Shown here: piece after piece, positions 22,645-31,834 of the stretch
Layout: each line of letters opens with the position of its first letter
Numbering within the stretch: position 1 is the stretch's first letter
Assembly: GCF_008919445.1 (NCBI RefSeq)
Contig: NZ_VSLG01000005.1
Span: 1-64,000, forward strand
Direction: 5' to 3'
DNA length: 64,000 nt
DNA from: Serinicoccus kebangsaanensis
GTDB taxonomy: Bacteria > Actinomycetota > Actinomycetes > Actinomycetales > Dermatophilaceae
Made by a program: the position numbers and the translations under genes
Notes under the pieces: model-generated
What the model was told of the DNA's origin: nothing
Seen by the model: the letters and a program-made list of their open reading frames with translations, nothing else
Databases searched by the model: none

Positions 22645-24219
22645 ATGACCGTTCTCGCCGCCTCGGGCGGATCCCTCTACACCGAGGGATGGTCGCTGGT
22701 CGCCACGCCGACCACCCTGCTGCTCATCCTCGTCTCCGTCCTGGTGGGCATGGTGGTCGGGGCGATCCCCGGCCTCACCGCCAACATGAGCGTGGCGGTG
22801 CTGGTGCCGCTGACCTTCACCATGTCGCCGACCGAGGCCATCGCCGTGCTCACGGGCGTCTGGCTCGGCGCGATGTACGGCGGCACCCTCCCGGCGATCC
22901 TCATCAACATGCCGGGCACCCCGGCAGACCTCATGTCGACCATCGACGGATACCCGATGAGCCGTCGCGGCGAGGGCGGCCGCGCGATCGGCATCGGCGT
23001 GCTCTCCTCGTTCCTCGGGGGTGTCTTCAGCGTCCTGGTGCTCGGCAGCGCCGGGCCGGTCCTGGCGTCGTTCGCCAGCAACTTCGGCTCCGCCGAGTAC
23101 TTCGCGGTGGCGCTGCTCGGCCTGTCGGTGATCGCCTTCGTCTCCGGGTCCTCGATGCTCAAGGGCATCATCTCCGCCCTGCTCGGGCTCCTGGTCGGGA
23201 GCATCGGCCGGGACGTCATGACGGGGCAGTCACGCCTCACGCTCGACCAGCAGGAGCTCTACGGCGGCGTCGACTTCATCGCCGTCGTGGTCGGCATCTT
23301 CGGCCTCTCGGAGGTCATCGAGCAGGTGTATGCCCGACAGCACCGGCTCTCCGAGCGCCCGCAGGAGGTCCGGCGGGTCTGGTCCGCCGTCAAGGACGTC
23401 CTGCCCCTGAGGTGGGTGATCGCCCGGTCCTCGGTGATCGGGACGCTGGTGGGTGCGATCCCCGGGGCCGGCCCGACCATCGCCTCGGTCATCTCCTACG
23501 GCACCCAGAAGCAGCTGTCCAAGCATCCCGAGAAGATGGGCAAGGGGGCCCCGGAGGGGCTCTCCGCCTCCGACACCGCCAACAACGCAGCCACCGGCGG
23601 CTCGTTGCTGACGACGCTGTCCCTGGGCATACCGGGTGACGCGTTGACCGCGATCCTGCTGGGCGCCCTGATCATCCAAGGTGTCCAACCCGGCCCGTTG
23701 CTCTTCGAGAACGAGAGTGCGCTGGTCTCCTCCATCTTCATCAGCCTGCTGCTGGCCAACGTCTGCCTGCTCCTGATCGGCATGCTCGGCGCCAGGCACT
23801 TCGCCAAGGTGCTGAACGTCCCGCGCACCCTGCTCTACCCGCTCATCGTCGTGGCCTGCATCGCCGGGGCGTACGCGCTCAACGGCAGTGCCTTCGACGT
23901 CGGGGTGACCCTGGTGGCGGCGCTGGTCGGCTTCCTCTTCTCGCGGGCGGGCATCCCCAAGGCGCCCCTGGTGCTGGCGCTCATCCTCGGCCCCATCCTC
24001 GAGAGCAACCTGCGGCGTCTGCTCTCGCTGAACGACGGCGACGTGCTGGCCTCGGCGGGGACGCTGGCCACCAGCCCGGTCGGGCTGCCCGTGCTCGTCG
24101 TCACCGCAGCACTCTTCATCCTGCCCATGGTCAACGCCGCTCGCGAGCGGCGTCGGGCCCGCGCCGAGACCGACGACGAGTCCCGGCGGACACGCACACG
24201 AGCTCGTGAGGAGCACTGA
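22645..24219 (+). CDS. tctA: Tripartite tricarboxylate transporter, large permease subunit
   Basis: The 524-residue protein has about twelve membrane segments and the TctA signatures GAIPGLTANMSVAVLVPLTF, GGTLPAILINMPGTPADLMSTIDGYP and, in the second half, GAIPGAGPTIASVISYG and GIPGDALTAILLGALIIQG. It forms the sodium- or proton-coupled channel through which the TctC-bound acid is imported. GGGAGGGG precedes ATG 22645. The stop overlaps the start of the aldo/keto reductase (TGATG), which ties transport to metabolism in a single transcript. Confidence 0.94.
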   Translation: MTVLAASGGSLYTEGWSLVATPTTLLLILVSVLVGMVVGAIPGLTANMSVAVLVPLTFTMSPTEAIAVLTGVWLGAMYGGTLPAILINMPGTPADLMSTIDGYPMSRRGEGGRAIGIGVLSSFLGGVFSVLVLGSAGPVLASFASNFGSAEYFAVALLGLSVIAFVSGSSMLKGIISALLGLLVGSIGRDVMTGQSRLTLDQQELYGGVDFIAVVVGIFGLSEVIEQVYARQHRLSERPQEVRRVWSAVKDVLPLRWVIARSSVIGTLVGAIPGAGPTIASVISYGTQKQLSKHPEKMGKGAPEGLSASDTANNAATGGSLLTTLSLGIPGDALTAILLGALIIQGVQPGPLLFENESALVSSIFISLLLANVCLLLIGMLGARHFAKVLNVPRTLLYPLIVVACIAGAYALNGSAFDVGVTLVAALVGFLFSRAGIPKAPLVLALILGPILESNLRRLLSLNDGDVLASAGTLATSPVGLPVLVVTAALFILPMVNAARERRRARAETDDESRRTRTRAREEH

Positions 24220-25190
24220 TGGAACAGATCCAGCTGGCCGGCACCGACCTCACGGTCGGAAGGGTCGTCTTCGGCACCATGACCTTCGGCGCGCAGGTCG
24301 ACGAGGCCGGGGCCACCCGGATGGTCCAGACCTGCCGGGACGCCGGCATCACCATGTTCGACACGTCCAACAACTATGCGGGTGGCGCCTCGGAGGAGAT
24401 CCTGGGCCGGATCGTGCGTCCGTTCCGGGACGAGGTCGTCATCTCGACCAAGGGAGGCAGTCACGTCGACCAGGCCGACCCGTCCCTGGCCGGCCTGAGC
24501 CGGAAGGCCCTGCTGCATGCGGTCGACGGCAGCCTGCGGCGGCTCGGGGTGGACCACATCGACGTCTACTACCTGCACCGGCCGGACTGGAACACGCCGA
24601 TCGAGGAGACGCTGGCCGCCCTGGAGGAGATCGTGGCCTCCGGCAAGGTGCGGTATGTCGGGCAGTCCAACTTCGCCGCGTGGCAGATCACCCAGATGCT
24701 CTACCTCGCCGAGCTCAACGGGTGGCCGGAGATCCGCGTCTCCCAGCCGATGTACAACCTGCTCGGGCGGCGGGTGGAGGCGGAGTATGCCGCCTGTGCG
24801 CAGCGGCTCGGGCTGACCAGCATCACCTACAACCCGCTGGCCGGTGGTCTGCTGACCGGGAAGCACCGCCCGGATCAGGCGCCGGAGCAGGGGACGCGCT
24901 TCAGCAAGCCGATCTACCGGGACCGGTACTGGAACGACGCCCAGTTCGCGGCGGTGGAGCGACTGCGCGAGGTCGCCGACGGGGCAGGCCTCTCGCTCGT
25001 CGAGCTCGCCCTGCGGTGGGTCGGGGAGCGGCCGCTGTCCGACGGCATGCTGCTGGGGGCCTCCCGGCAGGAGCAGCTGGAGGCGAACCTGCAGGCCCTG
25101 GACGGGCCACCGCTCGGCGACGACGTCATGACCGCCTGCGACGAGGTCTGGGAGGACCTCCGCGGCAGCGCGCCGGACTACAACCGCTGA
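24219..25190 (+). CDS. Aldo/keto reductase
   Basis: The 323-residue AKR barrel has a complete catalytic tetrad: D48 and Y53 ([11 protein letters not shown]), K78 (VISTKGG) and H120 (YYLHRPDW). It uses NAD(P)H to interconvert an aldehyde or ketone and an alcohol, or a lactol and a lactone. The sequence resembles YajO/Tas-type or sugar-dehydrogenase AKRs ([34 protein letters not shown]). It is translationally coupled to tctA and seven bases upstream of the enolase-superfamily enzyme. In this setting it may oxidise the imported sugar to its acid, or reduce the semialdehyde formed by the downstream aldolase. Confidence 0.9.
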   Translation: MEQIQLAGTDLTVGRVVFGTMTFGAQVDEAGATRMVQTCRDAGITMFDTSNNYAGGASEEILGRIVRPFRDEVVISTKGGSHVDQADPSLAGLSRKALLHAVDGSLRRLGVDHIDVYYLHRPDWNTPIEETLAALEEIVASGKVRYVGQSNFAAWQITQMLYLAELNGWPEIRVSQPMYNLLGRRVEAEYAACAQRLGLTSITYNPLAGGLLTGKHRPDQAPEQGTRFSKPIYRDRYWNDAQFAAVERLREVADGAGLSLVELALRWVGERPLSDGMLLGASRQEQLEANLQALDGPPLGDDVMTACDEVWEDLRGSAPDYNR

Positions 25191-25197
25191 GGCCACG

Positions 25198-26412
25198 ATG
25201 AGGATCACCGACATCCGGGCGACCACGGTCGCCATACCGCTGGAGGCGCCGCTCCGGCACGCCAACGGCGGCCACTGGGGCCGGTTCGTGCGCACCATCG
25301 TGGAGGTCGACACCGACGAGGGGCTGGTCGGCCTCGGCGAGCTGCGGGGCAACGGGGCCGTCACCGAGGACGCCCTGCGGGCGCTCACGTCCTACCTGGT
25401 CGGGCACGACCCGTTCGACCTGGAGGCGATGCGGTTCAAGCTCCTCAACCCGACCGCTGCCCTCTACGGCAACCGGACGAGCCTGCACTCGGCGCTCGAG
25501 TTCGCGTGCATCGACCTCATGGGCAAGTACCTCGACCTGCCCGCCTCGCAGCTCTTCGGGGGCAGGGTGCGGGACCGGGTGGCCTTCGGGTCCTACCTCT
25601 TCTTCCGCTACCCGGACGAGGACGGGCACGGTGAGGTGCGCACCCCGGAGCAGCTGGTCGCCCAGGCCGCGGAGCTGAAGCAGCAGCACGGCTTCACCTC
25701 GCACAAGCTCAAGGGTGGGGTGTTCCACCCCGACTACGAACGTTCCTGCTACGAGGCGCTGGCCGAGGCCTTCCCCGAGGACGGGCTGCGCTACGACCCG
25801 AACGCCGTGCTGAGCGTGGAGGAGTCGATCCGTTTCGGTCGCGCGATCGAGCACCTGCGCAACGACTACTTCGAGGACCCCACCTGGGGGTTGAACGGGA
25901 TGCGACGCGTGCGCGAGAACGTGCGGATCCCCATGGCGACCAACACCGTCGTGGTGAACTTCGAGCAGCTGGCGGCCAACGTGCTGAACCCGGCCGTGGA
26001 CGTGATCCTGCTGGACACCACCTTCTGGGGCGGCATCCGGCCCTGCATCAAGGCGGCCGCCGTCTGCGAGACCTTCCAGCTGTCGGTCGCCATGCACTCC
26101 TCGGGTGAGCTGGGCATACAGCTCGCCACCATGCTCCACCTGGGGGCGGTGCTCCCCGCCCTGCCCTTCGCGGTGGACACCCACTACCACCACCTCATGG
26201 ACGACGTGGTCGTCGGCGGGAAGCTCGAGTACCAGGACGGGACCATCGCCGTGCCCACCGGGCCGGGCCTGGGTGTCGAGCTGGACCGGGACCGGATGGA
26301 GAAGTATGCGGAGTACTTCCGCGAGGTGGGCAACTACACCTACGACCGGGATCCTCGCCGCCCCGGCTGGTATCCGCTCGTCCCCAACGAGAGGTGGGCC
26401 GATCCGTCATGA
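25198..26412 (+). CDS. Enolase-superfamily sugar-acid dehydratase (glucarate dehydratase-like)
   Basis: The 404-residue protein has the N-terminal capping domain and the C-terminal barrel of the mandelate racemase/glucarate dehydratase subgroup. K170-x-K172 in HKLKGGV is the base motif. Metal ligands are expected at D200 (YDPN), E226 (FEDP) and about N249 (MATNTVVVN), and the general acid/base is H300 in [11 protein letters not shown]. This matches glucarate dehydratase-type active sites, which remove water from an acid sugar to give a 2-keto-3-deoxy (5-keto-4-deoxy) product. The HpcH/HpaI aldolase at 28328 would cleave such a product. The sugar-acid specificity is unresolved. Confidence 0.85.
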   Translation: MRITDIRATTVAIPLEAPLRHANGGHWGRFVRTIVEVDTDEGLVGLGELRGNGAVTEDALRALTSYLVGHDPFDLEAMRFKLLNPTAALYGNRTSLHSALEFACIDLMGKYLDLPASQLFGGRVRDRVAFGSYLFFRYPDEDGHGEVRTPEQLVAQAAELKQQHGFTSHKLKGGVFHPDYERSCYEALAEAFPEDGLRYDPNAVLSVEESIRFGRAIEHLRNDYFEDPTWGLNGMRRVRENVRIPMATNTVVVNFEQLAANVLNPAVDVILLDTTFWGGIRPCIKAAAVCETFQLSVAMHSSGELGIQLATMLHLGAVLPALPFAVDTHYHHLMDDVVVGGKLEYQDGTIAVPTGPGLGVELDRDRMEKYAEYFREVGNYTYDRDPRRPGWYPLVPNERWADPS

Positions 26413-26413
26413 C

Positions 26414-26428
26414 GGTATGCTGCATACC
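26414..26428. promoter_or_regulatory. GGTATGC-T-GCATACC palindrome before the GntR gene
   Basis: A perfect 7-1-7 palindrome, followed by AC, begins two bases beyond the stop of the dehydratase gene and ends 29 bp before the GntR start. It resembles the GTATACCAC sites at 20452 and 20936 and is a likely autoregulatory operator. Confidence 0.55.
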
Positions 26429-26457
26429 ACATCCAAACAGGGTGAAGGAGAGGGACG

Positions 26458-27129
26458 ATGACGTCATCGTTGGGACGGATCGAGACGGTTCCCCTGGGGG
26501 ACCGCACCATGGCTGCTATCCGGGCTGCGATCATCACCGGCGAGCTCGCCGGAGGGACGCCGCTGAGCGACCGCGAGCTGTCCGAGTCCTTGGGGGTGAG
26601 CCGCACCCCCGTCCGGGAGGCGTTGCACCGGCTCAAGGAAGCCGGGCTGGTGGAGCCGCGCGGACGGACCGGGTGGGCCGTCGCCCACTTCACCGAGAAG
26701 GACGTGAGGGAGATCTTTCAGCTCAGGGTGGTCCTGGAGCCGGTGGGGCTGGAGGAGCTGGAGCGCACCGGCGACCCAGCTCGGATCCGGGCGCTGAGCC
26801 GCTTCTTCGAGGACTACGCCCACCCCATCGACGTGGACCGCTACGGCGACTACTTCGCCGAGGACCAGCGCTTCCACCGAGCGATCGTGGCGTGCAGCGG
26901 CAACAGCCGGCTCCAGCACTTCTACGACGTCATCGAGGGGCACATCAACCGGGGCCGACACTTCCTGCTGGGAGCTGCCGCGGGACGCGTGGAGGAGACG
27001 CTGGACGAGCACCTCGGCGTCGCCCGGGCCATCGGCGAGGGCGACTTCGCCCGGGCCCGCAGCGAGCTGCTCCTCCACCTGCGGACCGGGGAGGAACTCA
27101 TGATCAAGCAGCTGCGACAGCGCGGCTGA
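26458..27129 (+). CDS. GntR/FadR-family regulator with FCD domain
   Basis: The 223-residue regulator has an N-terminal winged helix (residues 8-75: LSDRELSESLGVSRTPVREALHRLKEAGLV) and an all-helical FCD effector domain (about 85-215). The metal-binding Asp/His positions are typical of sugar-acid sensors (DYFAEDQRFHRAIV). FCD regulators of uronate and hexarate pathways repress until the acid or its product binds. GAAGGAGAGG precedes ATG 26458. The GTATACC-type palindromes upstream of its own gene, of the Usp gene and of tctC form a coherent proposed regulon. Confidence 0.9.
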   Translation: MTSSLGRIETVPLGDRTMAAIRAAIITGELAGGTPLSDRELSESLGVSRTPVREALHRLKEAGLVEPRGRTGWAVAHFTEKDVREIFQLRVVLEPVGLEELERTGDPARIRALSRFFEDYAHPIDVDRYGDYFAEDQRFHRAIVACSGNSRLQHFYDVIEGHINRGRHFLLGAAAGRVEETLDEHLGVARAIGEGDFARARSELLLHLRTGEELMIKQLRQRG

Positions 27130-27169
27130 CGCCGCTGGACGTCCCGACAGCCCCGACCCGGAGGACCAC

Positions 27170-28285
27170 ATGAGCACGAAGACCGCCTACGTGCGCGGTG
27201 CAGGCGACACGGCCCCCGCCCGGCGGGTGGCGATCGAGGAGCTGCGAGGGCACTGCTCCGCGGTCCTGCGTGCCTCGGGGTTGGCCCAGGCACCGGCAGA
27301 CCTGGTCGCGGACTCGATGACCGACGCGGAGGCCCGAGGGATCTCCTCGCACGGGGTGACGCGGACCAGGATCTACGCCGAGCGGCTGCGCGGAGGGATG
27401 CTCGACGCCCAGGCGGAGCCCGTCGTCATCCGGGAGGACGCGGCCAGCGCGTACCTCGATGCCCGGAACGCGATCGGGCACGTGGGCGCGGACGTCGGGA
27501 TGGACCTGGCCGTGGAACGGGCGAAGGCCGGTGCCGTCGGCGCGGTCGGCGTCGCCAACTCCAACCACTGCGGCACCCTGGCGTACTACACCCGCCGCGC
27601 CGCCCTGGCAGGGGTCGCGGCCATCGCGATCTCCACCGCCCCCACGACGATGGTCTACTTCGGGGGGCGCAGCCGCGCCGTCGGCACCAACCCGCTGAGC
27701 ATCGCGCTGCCCCGTCCCGACGGCCCACCCATCACCGTGGACATGGCCACCAGCGCCACCGCACGGGGCAAGATCATCCTGGCCAACCAGCTCGGCAAGG
27801 ACATCCCCGAGGGGTGGGCGGTCGACGCGGAGGGCCGCCCGACGACGGACGCCGCGGCGGCGCTCGCGGGCTCGGTCACACCGTTCGGCGGTCCCAAGGG
27901 CTCCGGCCTGGCGATGATGATCGACCTGCTCGCCGGAGGCATGGTGGCCGGGGTCAGCGGCGAGGGCATCGGCGACATGTACGAGGACTGGACCCGACCG
28001 CAACGTGTCGGTCACGTCTTCATCACCCTCAACCCGGACGGCTGGGTCGGCAGCGCCGCCTTCCTCGAGCACATCGAGGAGTTCGCCCACCGGGTCCACG
28101 GCCTGCCCCCGGCCGATGGCTTCGACCAGGTGCTGCTGCCCGGGGAGGTCGAGGAGCGCGCGCTGGAGCGTGCGACCCGTGACGGTGTCGTCGTCTCGGG
28201 CACCGTCTTCGCAGACCTGCAGAACCTCGCCGACGAGGTCGGCGCCGAGCGTCAGCTCGCGGGCGCGGTCGTCGAGCCGTCCTGA
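27170..28285 (+). CDS. LDH2-family malate/L-lactate/sulfolactate-type dehydrogenase
   Basis: The 371-residue Ldh2-family NAD(P)-dependent oxidoreductase is recognised by ISSHGVTRTRIYAERLRGG, VANSNHCGTLAYYTRRAA, RAVGTNPLSIALP and GGPKGSGLAMMIDLLAGG. The family is unrelated to ordinary lactate dehydrogenases and acts on 2-hydroxy or 2-keto acids such as malate, ureidoglycolate, 2,3-diketogulonate or sulfolactate. GGAGGACC precedes ATG 27170. It lies between the GntR gene and the aldolase, so a likely role is reduction or oxidation of a keto-acid intermediate, for example tartronate semialdehyde or a diketo acid. Confidence 0.88.
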   Translation: MSTKTAYVRGAGDTAPARRVAIEELRGHCSAVLRASGLAQAPADLVADSMTDAEARGISSHGVTRTRIYAERLRGGMLDAQAEPVVIREDAASAYLDARNAIGHVGADVGMDLAVERAKAGAVGAVGVANSNHCGTLAYYTRRAALAGVAAIAISTAPTTMVYFGGRSRAVGTNPLSIALPRPDGPPITVDMATSATARGKIILANQLGKDIPEGWAVDAEGRPTTDAAAALAGSVTPFGGPKGSGLAMMIDLLAGGMVAGVSGEGIGDMYEDWTRPQRVGHVFITLNPDGWVGSAAFLEHIEEFAHRVHGLPPADGFDQVLLPGEVEERALERATRDGVVVSGTVFADLQNLADEVGAERQLAGAVVEPS

Positions 28286-28327
28286 CCCCTCACCGAAGCA
28301 CCCCTCTCGAACAGGAGCCTGATCACC

Positions 28328-29089
28328 ATGACCTTCACCAACCCCCTGCGCGCGATCTGGGAGCGCGGCGAGATCGCGAAGGGCGCCTGGTGCGCCTCGC
28401 CCAGCGCCGTCGTCGCCGAGGCCCTGGCCTCGGTGGGCTTCGACTACGTGTGCGCGGACATGCAGCACGGCGTGGCCGACTACTCCGACGTGGTGCCGAT
28501 GATGCAGGCCATCAGCGGCCAGGGTGCGACCCCGGTCGTGCGCGTCCCGGCGAACGACCCGGCGATGATCGGCCGGGTGCTCGACGCGGGTGCCCTCGGC
28601 GTGGTCGTCCCGCTGGTCAGCACCCCGGAGGACGCGGCGCGAGCCGTGGCCGCCTGCCGTTACCCCCCGCTCGGCGGCCGCTCGTACGGGCCCGTGCGGG
28701 CGAGCACGGTCACCGGGTCGAAGGACCCGGCGGATCTGGACCAGGTCGTCTGCGCCGTCATGGTGGAGACGCAGGAGGGTCTGGACCGGGTGGACGAGAT
28801 CGCAGCCACCCCCGGGGTGGACGTCATCTACGTCGGCCCGGCTGACCTGTCCCTGGCGCTCGGACTTCCCCCTGCCTACGAGCACGAGGACCCCGTGCAC
28901 GCCGAGGCTGTCGCCAAGATCCAGAGTGCCTGCGACCGCCACGGGGTGGTGGCCGGGGTGCACTGCACCGGCGGTGAGATGGGAGCACGACGGGTCTCCC
29001 AGGGGTTCCGGATGACCACGCTCGTCAACGACCTGGCGCTGGTGCGCAGCGGTGGGTCGTACGAGTTGGGCGCTGCAGCTCAGTCGTAG
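28328..29089 (+). CDS. HpcH/HpaI-family 2-keto-3-deoxy acid aldolase
   Basis: The 253-residue class II aldolase contains FDYVCADMQHGVADYS (catalytic His), PVVRVPAND, LGVVVPLVSTPEDAARAVAACRYPP, METQEGLDRVDEI (metal Glu) and YVGPADLSLALG (metal Asp). Relatives cleave 2-keto-3-deoxy-glucarate, -rhamnonate or 4-hydroxy-2-oxo acids to pyruvate plus an aldehyde. Following a glucarate-dehydratase-like enzyme, cleavage to pyruvate and tartronate semialdehyde or a similar aldehyde is the simplest reading. A terminator hairpin stands 34 bp after the stop, so this is the last gene of the island. Confidence 0.9.
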   Translation: MTFTNPLRAIWERGEIAKGAWCASPSAVVAEALASVGFDYVCADMQHGVADYSDVVPMMQAISGQGATPVVRVPANDPAMIGRVLDAGALGVVVPLVSTPEDAARAVAACRYPPLGGRSYGPVRASTVTGSKDPADLDQVVCAVMVETQEGLDRVDEIAATPGVDVIYVGPADLSLALGLPPAYEHEDPVHAEAVAKIQSACDRHGVVAGVHCTGGEMGARRVSQGFRMTTLVNDLALVRSGGSYELGAAAQS

Positions 29090-29122
29090 CGCCCGCCCGG
29101 CCCCGTCGGGCGTCCGGTGGTG

Positions 29123-29144
29123 CCCACCGAGCTGAGTCGGTGGG
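29123..29144 (+). terminator. Terminator of the sugar-acid operon
   Basis: CCCACCGA and TCGGTGGG form a perfect 8-bp stem with a 6-nt loop, 34 bp after the aldolase stop and 20 bp before the next gene. Confidence 0.65.
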
Positions 29145-29163
29145 TCGTCCAGGAGGGTGGAGC

Positions 29164-29755
29164 ATGGGTCGGATCGTGGTGGTGAACTTCGTCAGCCTCG
29201 ACGGGGTCGTCCAGTCGCCTCTCTCGCCGGACGAGGATCGTGAGGGCGGCTTCGAGCACGGCGGATGGGTCCCGCCCCACAGCGACGGGACCGTCGACGA
29301 CGTCATTGCAGGCCGCCACGGTCGGCGCGGAAGGGATGCTGCTCGGGCGGCGGTCCTACGACATCCTGCGCCAGGCGTGGTCGACGGCCGACGACTCCGA
29401 ACCGGCCGTAGCGGCGATGAACCGGATGCCGAAGTATGTCGTCTCCTCCTCAGCGGGCGAGCTCGCCTGGTCGAACTCGCACCTGCTCGGTGGCGAGCTG
29501 TCGCTCGCCGTCGCCGAGCTGACGGACCGCGCCGAGGGTGACCTGGTCATCTTCGGATCCGCCACCCTGGTCCGAGGGCTGGCGAGGCATGACCTGGTCG
29601 ACGAGTACCGCCTGCTGCTCTTCCCCGTGGTGCTCGGCGCCGGCAAGCGCATTTTCGACGAGAACGCCCACCGTGCCGAGTTCACCCTGACCGACAGCCT
29701 GGTCACCTCCGGCGGCGTGGCCGTCCTGACGTACACGCGCGATCCTTCCGGCTGA
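29164..29755 (+). pseudogene. RibD/dihydrofolate-reductase-like protein with a 1-base frameshift
   Basis: The first 50 codons read MGRIVVVNFVSLDGVVQSPL and continue to HSDGTVDDVIA. Near 29308-29316 (GCAGGCCGCC) the frame shifts by one base, consistent with one extra base, and continues ATVGAEGMLLGRRSYDIL, YVVSSSAGELAWSNS and LVIFGSATLVRGLARHDLVD to VAVLTYTRDPSG. Together this is a standard ~196-residue RibD C-terminal-domain (YyaP-like) reductase. AGGAGGG precedes the ATG. Because both halves are otherwise perfectly conserved, a sequencing error is as likely as a true pseudogene. Confidence 0.82.
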
Positions 29756-29775
29756 GGATTTGCCAGGATCGGGGC

Positions 29776-31032
29776 ATGGCACGCGACATCGACATCGTCC
29801 TCTTCGGCGCCACCGGCTTCGTCGGCCGGCTGGTCGCCGAGCACCTCGCCGAGGCTGCTCCCGACGGCGTGGTGATCGGCCTGGCCGGCCGGTCGGAGCG
29901 GCGGTTGCGGGAGGTGCGCGACGGGCTCGGCGGCCGGGTCAGGGACTGGCCCCTGGTCGTCGCCGACTCCGGCGACCCTGCGGCCCTGGGGGCGCTCGCC
30001 GCGCGCTCGCGCGTGGTCATCAGCACCGTCGGGCCCTACCAGCGGCACGGCATACCCCTCGTCGAGGCGTGCGCGAGGGAGGGGACGGACTACTGCGACC
30101 TCACCGGCGAGGTGCTCTTCGTCCGCGAGGTGATCGACCGCTTCCACGAGCAGGCCCGGGAGAGCGGGGCCAGGATCGTCGTCTCCTGCGGGTTCGACTC
30201 GGTCCCCTCCGACCTCGGTGTCCACCTGCTGCACCGCGCGGCCGAGGCGGACGGCGCCGGCGCGCTCACCGACACCACGATGTGGGTGCGCGAGGCGTCG
30301 GGCGGGGTCAGCGGCGGCACCGTCGACTCGATGCGCGTCCAGCTGCAGCGTGTGCGTGAGGACCCGGCGCTGCGCCGGGTGGCGGGCGACCCCTTCGCGC
30401 TCAGCGGCGGGCGGCGGGGAGCATCCGGCCAGCGCGAGCACTGGCGTCCCTTCGTCGAGGAGCGCAGCGGCCGGTGGGCGGTGCCGTTCTTCATGGCCTC
30501 CTACAACACCCGGGTGGTCCGGCGCTCCGACGCCCTGCGCGGCGGCGCCTACGGCCCGCGCTTCCGCTATCGCGAGCTCGTGGGCACCGGCCGTGGTGCG
30601 CGGGGTGCGCTCCAGGCGCACGCGATGGTCGCGGCGCTGGGTGGCCTGATGGGCGCGCTGGCGGTGCCCGGGCTGCGCGCGCTGGTCGACCGTGCCCTGC
30701 CCGCACCGGGGGAGGGACCGAGCCGGGAGCGCCGGGAGGCCGGGTCCTTCCGCACCGAGACGATCACCACGACCGAGGCCGGGTGGAGGTATGCCGCGAC
30801 CGTGGCCGGGCAGGGTGACCCGGGGTATGCCGCCACCTCCGTCGAGCTCGGGCAGGCGGGTCTGGTGCTGCTCGCGACGCGGGGGACCCCGGGTCGAGGC
30901 GGTGGGGTGCTGACGCCGGCGGTGGCGCTCGGTGACGACCTGGTGGAGGCGCTGCGCGCACAGGGCTTCACGCTCGAGGTGCGACGGGATGAGCCTGCGC
31001 CCGCTGCCCGGGGTCGGGTCACGACCGGGTGA
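29776..31032 (+). CDS. Saccharopine-dehydrogenase-like / trans-acting enoyl reductase family protein
   Basis: The 418-residue protein has an N-terminal Rossmann fold (DIVLFGATGFVGRLVAEHLAE) and then STVGPYQRHGIPLVEACAREGTDYCDLTGE and SCGFDSVPSDLGVHLL. This is the pattern of the actinobacterial family related to mycobacterial trans-acting enoyl reductases and saccharopine dehydrogenases. In mycobacteria the relatives reduce polyketide-lipid intermediates; here the substrate is unknown. Its 3' end overlaps the convergent DUF202 gene by 14 bp. No ribosome site is clear. Confidence 0.83.
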   Translation: MARDIDIVLFGATGFVGRLVAEHLAEAAPDGVVIGLAGRSERRLREVRDGLGGRVRDWPLVVADSGDPAALGALAARSRVVISTVGPYQRHGIPLVEACAREGTDYCDLTGEVLFVREVIDRFHEQARESGARIVVSCGFDSVPSDLGVHLLHRAAEADGAGALTDTTMWVREASGGVSGGTVDSMRVQLQRVREDPALRRVAGDPFALSGGRRGASGQREHWRPFVEERSGRWAVPFFMASYNTRVVRRSDALRGGAYGPRFRYRELVGTGRGARGALQAHAMVAALGGLMGALAVPGLRALVDRALPAPGEGPSRERREAGSFRTETITTTEAGWRYAATVAGQGDPGYAATSVELGQAGLVLLATRGTPGRGGGVLTPAVALGDDLVEALRAQGFTLEVRRDEPAPAARGRVTTG

Positions 31033-31375
31033 TGAGCCAGATGAGGACGAGGCCGAGGCAGGTGACGAGGGCGACGAGGGAGGCCTTGCCGGACCATCGG
31101 GTGATGCCGGTCTCCTCGTGGATGGCCCGGACCCGTCTGGCGGTGGCGCGGCGCTGGGTCGCGCCGATGACCAGTGCCCCGAGCAGCGCGCCGCCGGGCA
31201 CGAGCAGGATGGCGGCGCCGTAAAGCGGGGTCCAGCGCAGGGAGATGGCGCTGACGGTGACCAGGGCGAGCAGGGTGCGGCTCCAGCTGAGGGTGGTGCG
31301 CTCGGGCTGCAGGCCGGCGTCGACGGCTGCGGCGGTGCCGTGGCGTGGCGCGAACCGGCCGGGGCCGGTGCTCAT
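31019..31375 (-). CDS. DUF202 small membrane protein (second of pair)
   Basis: The 118-residue protein has a short polar N-terminus and three hydrophobic segments. The DUF202 core is LQPERTTLSWSRTLLALVTVSAISLRW. Function is unknown for the family, often called YidH-like. The ATG overlaps the stop of the preceding DUF202 gene (ATGA), so the two are made together and probably form a heteromeric membrane complex. It overlaps the convergent upstream gene by 14 bp. Confidence 0.8.
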   Translation of the reverse strand: MSTGPGRFAPRHGTAAAVDAGLQPERTTLSWSRTLLALVTVSAISLRWTPLYGAAILLVPGGALLGALVIGATQRRATARRVRAIHEETGITRWSGKASLVALVTCLGLVLIWLITRS

Positions 31376-31764
31376 CGGGTGAGGATGACGGCGGCGACGA
31401 TGGCGGCCGAGACCGCGCCGCCCCCGGCGAGCAGGGGCGCGATGAGGGGGATGGGCAGGGGTGCCTGGTGGCGCATGGCGCGTTCGACACCGACCCACCG
31501 GACGAAGGCGCCACCGCTGAGCAGCATGCCCAGGGCCAGCAGCAGGATCGCGACGCCCTCGCGCACCGCGGGCTCGAAGATCTCGATGGCGAAGGCCTCG
31601 ACCGCGATCCCGCCGGCCATGAGGGCCAGGCTGGTGCGGATCCAGGCGAGGAAGGTGCGCTCGTTGGCCAGGGTGAGACGCGGGTCCGGCTCGGCACCGC
31701 CAGGCAGCAGCGCCCGCGCGGCCAGACCACGCGGATCGTTCGGGTTCTTCTGCCACGCCGGCAT
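31372..31764 (-). CDS. DUF202/YidH-family membrane protein (first of pair)
   Basis: The 130-residue DUF202 protein has the conserved stretch DPRLTLANERTFLAWIRTSLALMAGG near residue 28 and two further hydrophobic helices. YidH-type proteins occur in tandem in many bacteria; their role is not established. The gene lies 121 bp after the thioredoxin stop on the same strand, separated from it by a strong terminator, so it needs its own promoter. Confidence 0.83.
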   Translation of the reverse strand: MPAWQKNPNDPRGLAARALLPGGAEPDPRLTLANERTFLAWIRTSLALMAGGIAVEAFAIEIFEPAVREGVAILLLALGMLLSGGAFVRWVGVERAMRHQAPLPIPLIAPLLAGGGAVSAAIVAAVILTR

Positions 31765-31834
31765 CAGCGGCCTTCCTTCAGGGGGCGGGAGCTCAGGTCG
31801 ATCGTCGCACCTTCACCGGCGTGCGTCAGCAGAA

